64,000 nt of DNA from Streptomyces sp. SLBN-118 (GTDB lineage Bacteria > Actinomycetota > Actinomycetes > Streptomycetales > Streptomycetaceae): positions 1,984,001 through 2,048,000 of the forward strand of contig NZ_VFNP01000002.1 in assembly GCF_006715635.1 (NCBI RefSeq), given 5' to 3'. A model generated the notes under the pieces. It did no database searches. It was given only the letters and a program-made list of their open reading frames with translations, and had not been told where the DNA came from. Within the stretch, counting starts at the first letter, position 1. Each line of letters begins with the position of its first letter. The position numbers were made by a program, and so were the translations under genes. Positions 24,338 to 33,257 of the stretch are shown one piece after another.

Positions 24338-25017
24338 TCCGTATGAGCCGTCTGTCGCGAACGCACTGGGCCGCGATCACGGCGGTCGTGCTCGCGCTGC
24401 TGTTCGCCGGGGCCGCGACCATGGCCTCGGCGGGCGGCAGCGACGACTCCACGTCGCGCACGCCGCCCGCGGATTCGGCCGACGCGGGCTTCGCCCGGGA
24501 CATGTCGGTCCATCACCAGCAGGCGGTGGAGATGTCCTTCGTCGTCCGGGACCGTACGCGGGACGACGAGGTGCGCCGGCTCGCGTACGACATCGCCAAC
24601 ACCCAGGCCAACCAGCGGGGCATGATGCTGGGCTGGCTGGATCTGTGGGGGCTGCCGAAGCTGTCGGCGGACAGCGAGCCGATGGCGTGGATGGGCGAGG
24701 AGCATGCGCACGGGTCCGGGCACGGCGGGCACGCCGGGTCCCCGGCCGGGGACGGCGCCCTGATGCCGGGCATGGCGACCAGGGCGGACCTGGACCGGCT
24801 GGGCAAGGCCAGTGGCAAGCAGGCGGAGATCGAGTACCTCCAGCTGATGATCATCCACCACAACGGCGGGATCTCGATGGCCGAGGGCTGCGCGAAGCGC
24901 TGCACGGTCGGCCCCGAGAAAGCGCTCGCCGAGGGCATGGTGGCGGCGCAGCGCTCGGAGGTCGAGCTGATGGTGGACCTGCTGCACAAGCGGGGCGCGG
25001 AGGTCCGTACGTCGTAG
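24334..25017 (+). CDS. DUF305 exported protein
   Basis: A 227-residue protein with an N-terminal signal/anchor (about 10-30) and a duplicated ferritin-like DUF305 fold, recognised by FARDMSVHHQQAVEMS and LQLMIIHHNGGISMAEG. Met- and His-rich segments (HAHGSGHGGHAG) resemble copper-binding exported proteins, but metal binding is not proven for this family. GTG 24334 is chosen because it overlaps the DUF3105 stop (GTGA); an ATG at 24343 is the alternative. It is followed by a long intergenic repeat. Confidence 0.85.
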   Translation: MIRMSRLSRTHWAAITAVVLALLFAGAATMASAGGSDDSTSRTPPADSADAGFARDMSVHHQQAVEMSFVVRDRTRDDEVRRLAYDIANTQANQRGMMLGWLDLWGLPKLSADSEPMAWMGEEHAHGSGHGGHAGSPAGDGALMPGMATRADLDRLGKASGKQAEIEYLQLMIIHHNGGISMAEGCAKRCTVGPEKALAEGMVAAQRSEVELMVDLLHKRGAEVRTS

Positions 25018-25030
25018 GCCGCCGCTGCCG

Positions 25031-25275
25031 TACCGGGGGCTCCGCCCCGGGACCCCCGCGCCTCGATCTCCCCCAGACTTCGTCCGGGGGACCCCCAAGG
25101 GCTGAAATTTCCCGCCGGTCGGCCTGAAGATTCAAGCCGACCGGTGGAAGTCCAGCCCGCCCCACGATTGAGGACATCCCGCCTAAGGTCGCATACAGGG
25201 GTCGGGGACGAAGCCCCCGGCTCGCGCCGCGAAACAGGCGCACGGGTCTGGGGCGAAGCCCCCAGTTCGGGAAGG
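25031..25275. repeat. Composite intergenic repeat, copy 1
   Basis: Lies in the 392-base gap between the DUF305 and CBS genes, which otherwise holds nothing I can identify. Shares with copy 2 (30945-31201), in the same order: GGGGCTCCGCCCC (25036-25048), the near-perfect hairpin TCCCCCAGAC-TTC-GTCCGGGGGA (25069-25091) followed by CCCCCAAGG, then AGGTCGCATAC, a CGAAGCCCCC block, CAGGCGCA and a second CGAAGCCCCCAG block. The middle portion differs between copies. Not coding. Streptomyces chromosomes carry many such palindromic intergenic elements. Confidence 0.8.
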
Positions 25276-25409
25276 GTCGGGATGGGGAACAGGCCCGCCG
25301 CAGGCGCACCCACCCCACCCCGCACCCCCCGCTGCGGTCGCGTCCTTCGAACGGCCCAATGACAATGGGTTCGCACGGGCCGTCACGGCATGCCAGGAGG
25401 TACGAAGCC

Positions 25410-25829
25410 ATGACCACAGCCAGAGACATCATGCACCCCGGCGCCCAGTGGATCCCCGCGCACGAGACCCTCGACCGGGCCGCGCAGCTGATGCGCCAGC
25501 TCGATGTGGGCGCGCTGCCCATAGCCGACTCCAGCGAACGGCTCTGCGGCATCCTCACCGACCGTGACATCGTCGTGGGCTGTGTGGCCATGGGCCACGA
25601 CCCCTCGCGGATCACCGCCGGCGACATGGCCAAGGGCACCCCGCGCTGGATCGACGCGGGCTCCGACGTGGGCGAGGTACTGCAGGAGATGCAGGGCCAC
25701 CGTATCCGCCGGCTGCCGGTGATCGAGAACAAGCGGCTGGTGGGGATGATCAGCGAGGCCGATCTTGCGCGGCATCTGACCGACGAGCAGATCCACACCT
25801 TTGTGGAGCAGGTCTACGCGGAGGGCTGA
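25410..25829 (+). CDS. CBS-domain pair protein
   Basis: A 139-residue protein made of two CBS motifs (about 1-65 and 72-135), which together bind adenine nucleotides and act as energy sensors: TARDIMHPGAQWI... GILTDRDIV and DMAKGTPRWI... RRLPVIENKRLVGMISEADL. AGGAGG at 25395-25400 fixes the ATG at 25410. No enzymatic domain is attached, so it presumably regulates another protein or acts as a stress protein. Its last 16 bases overlap the convergent hydrolase gene. Confidence 0.92.
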   Translation: MTTARDIMHPGAQWIPAHETLDRAAQLMRQLDVGALPIADSSERLCGILTDRDIVVGCVAMGHDPSRITAGDMAKGTPRWIDAGSDVGEVLQEMQGHRIRRLPVIENKRLVGMISEADLARHLTDEQIHTFVEQVYAEG

Positions 25830-26689
25830 GACCACGTCGTACGTACGGCCCGTCCGTCGCTCGCCGCGGCCGATCCGTCCAGGACCGCCCGTGCCACCGC
25901 GTCGGGGCGGTCCAGCATCATCAGATGGCCTGCCGGTGCGACCGTCTCGAAGCGGGCGCCCAGCAGCCGGGCGAGGGCGTGCTGGCGCTCCAGCCAGCGT
26001 TCGCCCGCGGCGTTCGCAGCGAGCACGGTGACCGGGACACCGGGCAGGGCGTACCGCTCGCGCAGGGCGAGGAGTTCGGCGGCGACCGCACGGTAGTGAG
26101 TGTTCTCCAGGAGGCCGCCCTGCAGCACGCGTGAGGTGGCGTAACAGCGGCGCACGAGCGCGGCCGGGGCCGGGTCGCCGCCGCCGGTGCGGGAGAGGCG
26201 GACGACGGCGCGGCGGGTGAGCGGGCCGAGGGCGGCGGGGACTCCCGCGGCGGACAGAACCCGGCCGAGCGCGCGGGCCGCGGCGGTGCGCACCGCGGGC
26301 GCGGCGGGCACGCGCGCATGCTCCTCGATCGACGAGTCGACGAGGACGACGGAGGCGGTGCGGGCGGGGTGCAGCCGGGCGAAGGCCTCGGCGTGGAACC
26401 CGGCGATCGAGTGCCCGACGACGGTGGCGGGCCCGTCCAGGCCGAGCGCGTCCAGTACGCCCGCGATGCGGTGGGCCTCTCCCGCCGCGGACGGCGGCAC
26501 GGCGGCGGCGCCGCTCAGTCCGTGACCGGGCCGGTCGAAGCGGACGACGGTGCGGTACGGGGCAAGCAGCGGGACGACGGGGTCCCAGTCGAACCAGCTC
26601 ATCGCGAGCCCGGCGCTCAGCACGCAGACCGGTCCGCTGCCTTCGACGACCACATGGTGTGGCACGTCTCCCACTCGTACGAACGTCAC
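25814..26689 (-). CDS. Alpha/beta-hydrolase fold protein
   Basis: A 291-residue hydrolase. The nucleophile elbow is GHSIAGF, the oxyanion/strand motif DRPGHGLS lies upstream and the catalytic His is in APAGHLMMLDRPD; VLVDSS marks strand 6. This pattern fits esterases, C-C hydrolases or haloperoxidase-like enzymes; substrate unknown. GTG 26689 has a strong GGGAGGAGG site, so longer frames up to 26881 are rejected. It is divergent from the copper operon and its promoter would share the region with the CsoR-like box. Confidence 0.87.
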   Translation of the reverse strand: MTFVRVGDVPHHVVVEGSGPVCVLSAGLAMSWFDWDPVVPLLAPYRTVVRFDRPGHGLSGAAAVPPSAAGEAHRIAGVLDALGLDGPATVVGHSIAGFHAEAFARLHPARTASVVLVDSSIEEHARVPAAPAVRTAAARALGRVLSAAGVPAALGPLTRRAVVRLSRTGGGDPAPAALVRRCYATSRVLQGGLLENTHYRAVAAELLALRERYALPGVPVTVLAANAAGERWLERQHALARLLGARFETVAPAGHLMMLDRPDAVARAVLDGSAAASDGRAVRTTWSQPSA

Positions 26690-26783
26690 CGTCGCTCCTC
26701 CTCCCGCGCCATCCACAGCGCGAGCACCGGTGCCAGCCTGCCACGAACGGGATATGGAGCGGGTGTGGCCCACGCGTCGATAC

Positions 26784-26799
26784 ATACCCGGTGGGGGTA
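26784..26799. promoter_or_regulatory. CsoR-like copper operator
   Basis: ATACCCGGTGGGGGTA, a near-palindrome of the TACCC...GGGTA type recognised by the copper-sensing repressor CsoR (known consensus for actinobacteria: ATACCCC-N4-GGGGTAT). It ends 11 bases before the ATG at 26811, where bound repressor would block transcription or the ribosome site. Downstream are a His-rich membrane protein and a multicopper oxidase, which supports a copper role. No csoR gene is in the window. Confidence 0.65.
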
Positions 26800-26810
26800 A
26801 GCTGCGGACC

Positions 26811-27251
26811 ATGGTCATCGGTCGGCGCTCGCGTTTCGGACAGCTGGTGCTGTTCTTGGCGTTGCTGTTCGGCATCGCCACGATGCATACCCTGGGCCAC
26901 CCGGTGGCGGATCACGGCTCAGGCGCGGCGGGGAACGCGGCCCCACCCTCGCAGGTCGCCACGGTGTCCCACGGACACCACCACGCCGCAGGCCCCGCAG
27001 ACGCCGCAGGCCCCGCAAACGCCCAGCCGTCTTACGCCGGGCCGGAAGTGCCCGCCCTGGCCATGGATCCGATGAGCGTCTGCCTCGCCGTGCTGGACAC
27101 CTTCACGGTCGTCCTGGTCGCCGCCGGGCTGTTGCGCACAGACCACGGCGCGCTGCTCGCGGGCTGCCACGCCCGGATACTCCGCGCCCTGCGGCCCAAT
27201 CCGCCTCCCCGCAAGACCCTCCTCGCCAGGCTGTCGGTGCTGCGGATCTAG
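26811..27251 (+). CDS. His-rich small membrane protein (DUF6153-like), copper-linked
   Basis: A 146-residue protein with an N-terminal membrane segment (about 8-28), an exported linker rich in His (SHGHHHAAG) and a second membrane segment (about 95-117, VCLAVLDTFTVVLVAAGLL) with a short basic cytoplasmic tail. It resembles actinobacterial DUF6153 proteins; the family name is tentative. It directly follows a CsoR-like box and precedes the multicopper oxidase by 104 bases, so copper sensing, binding or resistance is likely. Start ATG 26811; upstream frames run through the divergent promoter. Confidence 0.7.
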   Translation: MVIGRRSRFGQLVLFLALLFGIATMHTLGHPVADHGSGAAGNAAPPSQVATVSHGHHHAAGPADAAGPANAQPSYAGPEVPALAMDPMSVCLAVLDTFTVVLVAAGLLRTDHGALLAGCHARILRALRPNPPPRKTLLARLSVLRI

Positions 27252-27355
27252 AAGCGGGTCCCGCCGCCCCGACTTTCCGCGCTCCGAGCGGAGTCCAGAA
27301 GCAGCAGACGCGCCCATCCGCACGCATCACCACACACCACGAGGTGCTCTCAGTC

Positions 27356-28981
27356 ATGCGCACTCATTCCACCGATCTCACCCGCCGTACCGTGCTCGGT
27401 GCGGCAATCGCCGCCGCCGGCACGGGAGTTCTGGCCGCCTGTTCCGGATCGCCGGGCACGGACCACGGATCGATGAACCACGGCGCAACCCCCGCGGCGG
27501 CCCCGGACGGCTATGTCAGCCCCAACGGACCCGAGGTCGCAGCCGCCGAGCTGAAGCGGGGCTCGGGCCCCGTCCGCACCGTGAAGCTGACCGCCACGCC
27601 CACCCCGCTGGACCTCGGGGACGGGCTCAGGGTCAGATCCTGGGCGTACGGCGACCGGCTGCCCGGCAAAGAGGTCCGCGTCACGGCGGGCGACACACTC
27701 GCGCTCACCCTCGCCAACCATCTGCCGCAGTCCACCTCACTGCACTGGCACGGCATCGCCCTGCGCAATGACATGGACGGCGTCCCCGGCGTCACCCAGA
27801 GCTCCGTCGCGCCGGGCGGTTCCTTCACCTACCGCTTCGCGGTCCCGGACCCGGGGACGTACTGGTTCCATCCGCACTCGGGTGTCCAGCAGGACCGCGG
27901 GCTGTACGCCCCGCTGATCGTGGAGGACCCGAAGGAACCCCTGGTGTACGACAGGGAGTGGGTCGTCGTCCTGGACGACTGGGTCGACGGGGTCGACGGC
28001 TCCACGCCAGAGGCGGTGCTGGCCGAGCTGAGGCACGGCATGGCCGGACACTCCGGCGAGGACATGTCCATGGACATGCCGATGGACACGGCGTCCCCGT
28101 CCCCCTCCCCGAAGGCGGCCGCGGCCGCCAAGGGCCCGTCCCGGATGATGATGGGCGCGACGAGCAAACTGCTCGGCGGCGACGCGGGCGATGTCGCGTA
28201 TCCGTACTACCTGGTCAACGGACGGACGGCCAAGGCTCCCTCGGTCTTCAGGGCCTCGCCGGGCGACCGGATCCGGCTGCGCATCATCAACGCCGCCGGG
28301 GACACTCCCTTCCGGGTGGCGCTCGGCGGCCATGAGCTCACGATCACGCACACCGACGGCTTCCCCGTCGAGCACGCCGAGGTCGACAACCTGATCCTGG
28401 GCATGGGCGAGCGGTACGACGTCCTGGTGACCGCGGGCGACGGCGTCTTCCCGCTCATTGCGGTCGCGGAGGGCAAGGAGGCACCGGGCAGGGAGGCTGC
28501 CGCGATGGCGCTGCTGCGCACCAGCAGCGGCAGCGCACCCACCGCCTCCGTACGTCCGAGCGAGCTGACCGGCAGGCTGCTGACCCCCAACCGGCTCAGG
28601 GCAACCGAGTCCGCCGCCCTTCCCGAACGGAAGCCGGACCGCACGATCCAGCTGCGTCTGACGGGCAATATGACGCAGTTCAACTGGGCCTTCGACGGCA
28701 AGCCCTACGCCCCGGGCCAGCGCCATCCGGTCCGGGCGGGCGAGCGGGTCCGGCTGGTCTTCGTCAACAACACGAAGATGTGGCACCCGGTCCACCTCCA
28801 CGGCCACACCTTCGCCCTGGCGAACCCGGCCGGCCTGCGCAAGGACACCGCGGGCGTCCTGCCCGGCAGGACGGTGGCGGTGGACTTCGACGCCGACAAC
28901 CCCGGCCTGTGGATGATCCACTGTCACAACGTCTACCACTCGGAGTCGGGGATGATGACGGTGCTCGGTTACCAGAGGTAG
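27356..28981 (+). CDS. Tat-exported multicopper oxidase
   Basis: Three-domain laccase/CueO-type oxidase of 541 residues that couples substrate or Cu(I) oxidation to reduction of oxygen. The N-terminus has a twin-arginine motif (TRRTVLGAA) and a lipobox-like AAC, so it may be a Tat lipoprotein. Copper ligands: HWHG and HPHSG for types 2/3, HPVHLHGH and HCHNVYHSESGM (Cys523 type 1, axial Met). A Met/His-rich insert (MDMPMDT region, MMMG) around residues 235-265 recalls the Met-rich copper-entry segment of CueO. It follows the CsoR-like box and DUF6153-like gene, fitting copper detoxification. Confidence 0.94.
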   Translation: MRTHSTDLTRRTVLGAAIAAAGTGVLAACSGSPGTDHGSMNHGATPAAAPDGYVSPNGPEVAAAELKRGSGPVRTVKLTATPTPLDLGDGLRVRSWAYGDRLPGKEVRVTAGDTLALTLANHLPQSTSLHWHGIALRNDMDGVPGVTQSSVAPGGSFTYRFAVPDPGTYWFHPHSGVQQDRGLYAPLIVEDPKEPLVYDREWVVVLDDWVDGVDGSTPEAVLAELRHGMAGHSGEDMSMDMPMDTASPSPSPKAAAAAKGPSRMMMGATSKLLGGDAGDVAYPYYLVNGRTAKAPSVFRASPGDRIRLRIINAAGDTPFRVALGGHELTITHTDGFPVEHAEVDNLILGMGERYDVLVTAGDGVFPLIAVAEGKEAPGREAAAMALLRTSSGSAPTASVRPSELTGRLLTPNRLRATESAALPERKPDRTIQLRLTGNMTQFNWAFDGKPYAPGQRHPVRAGERVRLVFVNNTKMWHPVHLHGHTFALANPAGLRKDTAGVLPGRTVAVDFDADNPGLWMIHCHNVYHSESGMMTVLGYQR

Positions 28982-28988
28982 CACCCTG

Positions 28989-29025
28989 GGCGCCCCGCGA
29001 AGCGGTACGCGGGACGTGGGGCGCC
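28989..29025 (+). terminator. Terminator after the multicopper oxidase gene
   Basis: An 11 bp stem (GGCGCCCCGCG / CGTGGGGCGCC, one G-U pair) with a 15-base loop, beginning eight bases after the oxidase stop. It separates the copper operon from nadE. Confidence 0.7.
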
Positions 29026-29077
29026 CCACATCTCCCCGCCGGGACATCGCGTCAGAGAGACGATTACACTGAGCCGC

Positions 29078-30835
29078 GTGCCTCAACTACGCCTCGCTCT
29101 GAATCAGATCGACTCGACCGTCGGTGACCTCGCCGGCAACGCCGAGGCGATCGTGCACTGGACCCGGCACTCCGCCGAGCAGGGGGCGCACATCGTCGCC
29201 TTCCCCGAGATGGTGCTGACCGGCTATCCCGTAGAGGATCTGGCCCTGCGGTCGTCCTTCGTGGAAGCGTCCCGGGCCGCCCTGCGCGGGCTCGCTGTGC
29301 GCCTCGACGAGGAGGGCTTCGGCGAGCTGCCGGTCGTCGTCGGCTACCTCGACCGCTCCGCGCGGGCCCAGCCCCGCTATGGGCAGCCCGCGGGCGCACC
29401 CCAGAACGCCGGGGCCGTGCTGCACCGCGGCGAGGTGGTGCTGGCCTTCGCCAAGCACCACCTGCCCAACTACGGCGTCTTCGACGAGTTCCGCTACTTC
29501 GTGCCGGGCGACACCATGCCGGTGATCCGGGTGCACGGCGTCGATGTGGCGCTCGCGATCTGCGAGGACCTCTGGCAGGACGGCGGCCGCGTCCCGGCCA
29601 CCCGTTCCGCGGGGGCCGGGCTGCTGATCTCGATCAACGCCTCGCCGTACGAGCAGAACAAGGACGACACCCGCCTGGAGCTGGTGCGCAAGCGCGCCCA
29701 GGAGGCGGGCTGCACCACGGCGTATCTGGCCATGATCGGCGGACAGGACGAGCTGGTCTTCGACGGCGATTCGATCGTCGTCGACGCGGCCGGTGAAGTC
29801 GTCGCACGGGCCCCGCAGTTCGCCGAGGGCAGCGTGGTGCTGGACCTGGAGCTGCCCGCCGCCTCCGCCGAACCGCGGGAGGGCGTGGTCGACGACGGGC
29901 TGCGCATCGAGCGCGTCGTCCTCTCCGAGGAGCCCGTCAAGGCGTACGAGGCGGAGCTGACCGGCGGCTACGCCGAGCGTCTCGACGACGACGAGGAGGT
30001 GTACTCCGCGCTGGTCGTGGGCCTGCGCGCGTACGCCGCCAAGAACGGCTTCCGTTCGGTGCTGATCGGCCTGTCCGGCGGCATCGACTCCGCACTGGTC
30101 GCGGCGATCGCCTGCGACGCGCTCGGCGCGCAGAACGTCTACGGCATCTCGATGCCGTCGAAGTACTCCTCGGACCACTCCAAGGGCGACGCGGCCGAGC
30201 TGGCGCGCCGTACGGGGCTCAACTTCCGCACCGTACCGATCGAGCCGATGTTCGACGCGTACATGAGCTCGCTCTCGCTGACCGGTCTCGCGGAGGAGAA
30301 CCTCCAGTCGCGGCTGCGCGGCACGATGCTGATGGCGGTCTCCAACCAGGAGGGCCACATCGTGCTCGCGCCGGGCAACAAGTCCGAGCTGGCGGTGGGC
30401 TATTCGACGCTCTACGGCGACTCGGTGGGGGCGTACGGGCCGATCAAGGACGTCTACAAGACGTCCGTCTTCCGGCTCGCGAAGTGGCGCAACCGCGCCG
30501 CCGAGGAGCGCGGGCAGGTCCCGCCGATCCCGGAGGCCTCGATCACCAAGCCGCCGAGCGCGGAGCTGCGCCCCGGCCAGGTCGACACCGACTCCCTGCC
30601 CGACTACGACGTACTGGACCGGATCCTGGAGCTGTACGTCGACCGGGACCAGGGCAAGGACGCGATCGTGGCGGCCGGCTTCGACGAGGAACTGGTCGCC
30701 AGGACCCTGCGGATGGTGGACACGGCGGAGTACAAGCGGCGCCAGTACCCGCCGGGCACCAAGATCTCGGCGAAGGGCTTCGGCAAGGACCGGCGGCTGC
30801 CGATCACGAACCGCTGGCGGGAGACGACGCACTGA
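29078..30835 (+). CDS. nadE: Glutamine-dependent NAD+ synthetase
   Basis: Final enzyme of NAD biosynthesis, amidating nicotinate adenine dinucleotide with ATP and glutamine-derived ammonia. The 585-residue protein has an N-terminal nitrilase-type glutaminase domain (Glu in FPEMVLTGY, Lys in AFAKHHLPNY, Cys in AICEDLWQDG) and a C-terminal synthetase domain with the PP-loop LSGGIDSALVAAIA and the GNKSELAVGYSTLYGD motif. Length is normal for the bacterial two-domain type. GTG 29078 is the start. A long repeat-filled gap follows. Confidence 0.96.
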   Translation: MPQLRLALNQIDSTVGDLAGNAEAIVHWTRHSAEQGAHIVAFPEMVLTGYPVEDLALRSSFVEASRAALRGLAVRLDEEGFGELPVVVGYLDRSARAQPRYGQPAGAPQNAGAVLHRGEVVLAFAKHHLPNYGVFDEFRYFVPGDTMPVIRVHGVDVALAICEDLWQDGGRVPATRSAGAGLLISINASPYEQNKDDTRLELVRKRAQEAGCTTAYLAMIGGQDELVFDGDSIVVDAAGEVVARAPQFAEGSVVLDLELPAASAEPREGVVDDGLRIERVVLSEEPVKAYEAELTGGYAERLDDDEEVYSALVVGLRAYAAKNGFRSVLIGLSGGIDSALVAAIACDALGAQNVYGISMPSKYSSDHSKGDAAELARRTGLNFRTVPIEPMFDAYMSSLSLTGLAEENLQSRLRGTMLMAVSNQEGHIVLAPGNKSELAVGYSTLYGDSVGAYGPIKDVYKTSVFRLAKWRNRAAEERGQVPPIPEASITKPPSAELRPGQVDTDSLPDYDVLDRILELYVDRDQGKDAIVAAGFDEELVARTLRMVDTAEYKRRQYPPGTKISAKGFGKDRRLPITNRWRETTH

Positions 30836-30944
30836 CCTGTGGGTCCGGGGTACGGGGGCTTCCCGCGGCGGCGACGCGCGAGGGGCCCCTTTTCCCGTCC
30901 CGTCGGCAGTCCCACCGTCCAACGCGAGGCTGCGCCCCAGACCC

Positions 30945-31201
30945 GTGCGGGGGCTCCGCCCCAGACCCCCCGCTCCTCAAACTCCCCCAGACTTCGTCCG
31001 GGGGACCCCCAAGGGGCTGAATGCACTCGGGACCGCGCCCAAATCGCCGTCGAGGCTGGAATGCGCGGCCGGGCCGCGCATGTCAGCCCGTCCGGCGTTT
31101 GAGGGCATGCGGCCGAAGGTCGCATACGGGGCCAGGGGGCGAAGCCCCCACCCCCGCGCCGCGTACCAGGCGCAAGGGGGCTGGGGGCGTGCCCCCAGTT
31201 A
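30945..31201. repeat. Composite intergenic repeat, copy 2
   Basis: Occupies most of the 428-base gap between the convergent nadE and endonuclease-family genes. Carries the same ordered blocks as copy 1: GGGGCTCCGCCCC (30950-30962), hairpin TCCCCCAGAC-TTC-GTCCGGGGGA (30983-31005) then CCCCCAAGG, AGGTCGCATAC, a CGAAGCCCCC block, CAGGCGCA and a final GCCCCCAG block. Copy 2 also holds CAGCCCGTCCGGCGTTTGAG, a motif common between Streptomyces genes. No gene seen in the rest of the gap. Confidence 0.8.
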
Positions 31202-31263
31202 CGGGATGGGGGGTACCTCCCACGGCCGCCAGGCCGTAGGGGGACAGGCGGGGCTGGGAACGC

Positions 31264-32286
31264 TCAGAGCTCGATGCGCGCCGCGATCGGCAAATGGTCG
31301 CTGTCCGTCTTGGGAAGGGTCCAGGACGAGATCGGCTCCACGCCCTTCACCAGGATCTGGTCGATCCTCGCCATCGGGAAGGACGCCGGCCAGCTGAAGC
31401 CGAAGCCGTCGCCCGCCGCCCCCTGCGTGGAGCGCATCTGGGAGGTGATGGACCTCAACGAGCGGTCGTTCATGGTGCCGTTGAGGTCACCGAGCAGCAC
31501 GACCTTGCCGGTCCGCTCGTGCGCGATCGCCTCCCCCAGCGCGTCCGCGCTGTTGTCGCGCTGGTTCGCGGTGAAGCCCGCGTTGAGCTTGACCCGTACC
31601 GACGGCATGTGCGCGACGTACACCGCGACCGCACCCTCGGGCGTCCGCACGGTGGAGCGCAGCGCGCGCGTCCAGCCGAGCCGGATGTCCACGGGCGACG
31701 TGTCGGTCATCGGGTACTTGCTCCACAGCCCCACGGTGCCCTGCACGGAGTGGTACTTGTACGTCCCGGCCAGCGCCTGTTCGTACGCCGAGACCTGACC
31801 GACCGGCAGTTCCTGCAGCGCGAGCACGTCCGCGCCCGACGAGGCGACCTTCTTCGCCGTGCCCTCGGGGTCGAGGTTGCCCGCGTTGACGTTGTGCGTG
31901 GCGACGGTCAGATCGCCCCCGCCGCCCGACTTGCCGGTGACCAGGCCGCCGAAGAGGTTGAGCCAGACAATCGACGGCAGCAGCAGTGCGATCAGCGCGG
32001 TGGCCGAACGCCGCAGCACGGCGACAACCAGGATCACGGGGATGAACACGGCGAACCACGGCAGAAAGGTCTCGCTCAGGCTGCCCAGGTTGCCGATGCG
32101 GTTGGGGACTTGCGCGTGCAGGATCATCAACAGGGCGATCAGTACGGCGAGTGCGGCGAGCACGAGGCCGCGCCGCCAGATGCCTGGGTCGCCCCGCCAG
32201 CCGTCGAGCAGGCTCCGGAACCGGGCTCCGGTGCGCCCGTTCTGGGGCCTGCCGTGACCGGTCTCCGTCTTGTACGCCTGCGCCAT
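31264..32286 (-). CDS. Membrane-anchored endonuclease/exonuclease/phosphatase-family protein
   Basis: A 340-residue protein with three N-terminal membrane segments (about 35-115) and an extracytoplasmic EEP domain like DNase I, sphingomyelinases and inositol phosphatases. Metal and catalytic motifs: ATHNVNAGN, LALQELPVG, LLGDLNGTMND and SDHLPI. The true substrate (nucleic acid, phospholipid or phosphosugar) cannot be told. ATG 32286 has a GAGGAAAG site; the in-frame start at 32313 is weaker. It stands alone, 204 bases before the TetR gene's end. Confidence 0.88.
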   Translation of the reverse strand: MAQAYKTETGHGRPQNGRTGARFRSLLDGWRGDPGIWRRGLVLAALAVLIALLMILHAQVPNRIGNLGSLSETFLPWFAVFIPVILVVAVLRRSATALIALLLPSIVWLNLFGGLVTGKSGGGGDLTVATHNVNAGNLDPEGTAKKVASSGADVLALQELPVGQVSAYEQALAGTYKYHSVQGTVGLWSKYPMTDTSPVDIRLGWTRALRSTVRTPEGAVAVYVAHMPSVRVKLNAGFTANQRDNSADALGEAIAHERTGKVVLLGDLNGTMNDRSLRSITSQMRSTQGAAGDGFGFSWPASFPMARIDQILVKGVEPISSWTLPKTDSDHLPIAARIEL

Positions 32287-32490
32287 GGAGCTTTCCTCAC
32301 TGCCTTGCGTCACACCGACCTCGCCGTCGACAGTAGGCGACGACGGGTGTTTCGCCGCCGTCGCCGGACGGCCGTTCTGCCTCGATGACGACAGGACGAC
32401 GTACCGGGTTCCTCGTATCGGGCCAGGTGAGGGCGCTGTGACAGAACCCGAACACTTCGGGCAGCAGCCCGGACGGCGGTTCGGAATGCT

Positions 32491-33129
32491 TCAGCGTGGC
32501 GCGCGTACACCCTGGAGGACCGCGTCCACGATCCGTTCCGCGCCGCCCTCTTCGGGTGTGCCTTCGGGGCGCAGCACGGTTCGGACCAGCATCGGTCCCA
32601 CGAACAGGTCGCCGAGGAGTTCGATGTCGATGTCGGAGCGGATCTCGCCGCTCTCGATGCCGCGGCGCAGGACGGCTTCCATGAGTTCACGGCGGGGGGC
32701 GACGGCGGTGCGGTGGTACAGCTCCCACAGTTGGGGATAGTTCTGCATCTGCGCGAAGACGCTGTGCAGGAGCGTGGAGGACCGCTTGGCGAGACCGCGT
32801 CGGCGCAGCATCTCGACGAGCGCGACCAGGTCGTCCCGCACGGAGGTGCCGGGCAGGGGCGGAGCGACCGGTTCCATGGACCGTACGACGTCGAGAAGGA
32901 GGGCTTCCTTGCCTTCCCAGCGGCGGTAGATGGTGGCCTTGCCGACCCCGGCGGTGCGGGCGATGCGCTCGATGGACAGCTCGGATATGGGGACGCCTCC
33001 TTCGAGGAGCCGCACGACGGCTTCGACGATGGACCGCTCGGCCGCCTCGCTGCGGGGCCGCCCTCGCCTTGGGTTCTTGCGTTGCTCCGCCTGCTGCCGC
33101 TCCATCTGCTGCTGCTCCCTCAGGGGCAC
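32491..33129 (-). CDS. TetR-family transcriptional repressor
   Basis: A 212-residue regulator: basic N-terminus, TetR helix-turn-helix (about 40-80, ELSIERIARTAGVGKATIYRRW) and a ligand-binding helical domain. GTG 33129 has a GGAGGGAG site and is preferred over the in-frame GTG at 33147. It is downstream of, and codirectional with, the MFS exporter gene, and a perfect 29 bp palindrome at 34875 precedes that gene, so it probably represses the exporter and is released by the exported compound. Confidence 0.9.
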   Translation of the reverse strand: MPLREQQQMERQQAEQRKNPRRGRPRSEAAERSIVEAVVRLLEGGVPISELSIERIARTAGVGKATIYRRWEGKEALLLDVVRSMEPVAPPLPGTSVRDDLVALVEMLRRRGLAKRSSTLLHSVFAQMQNYPQLWELYHRTAVAPRRELMEAVLRRGIESGEIRSDIDIELLGDLFVGPMLVRTVLRPEGTPEEGGAERIVDAVLQGVRAPR

Positions 33130-33257
33130 GTTCGCTCCCTCCCTCACCTTGTCCGGTCCCCTCCGTGTCCAGCCCTCGCCCGTTTTTCCGATTCTCCCCG
33201 CCCCCGCCCGAAGCCCGGCCGTCGGCTCCGGGGGAGCGTTCGCGCAATGCAGGGCGC

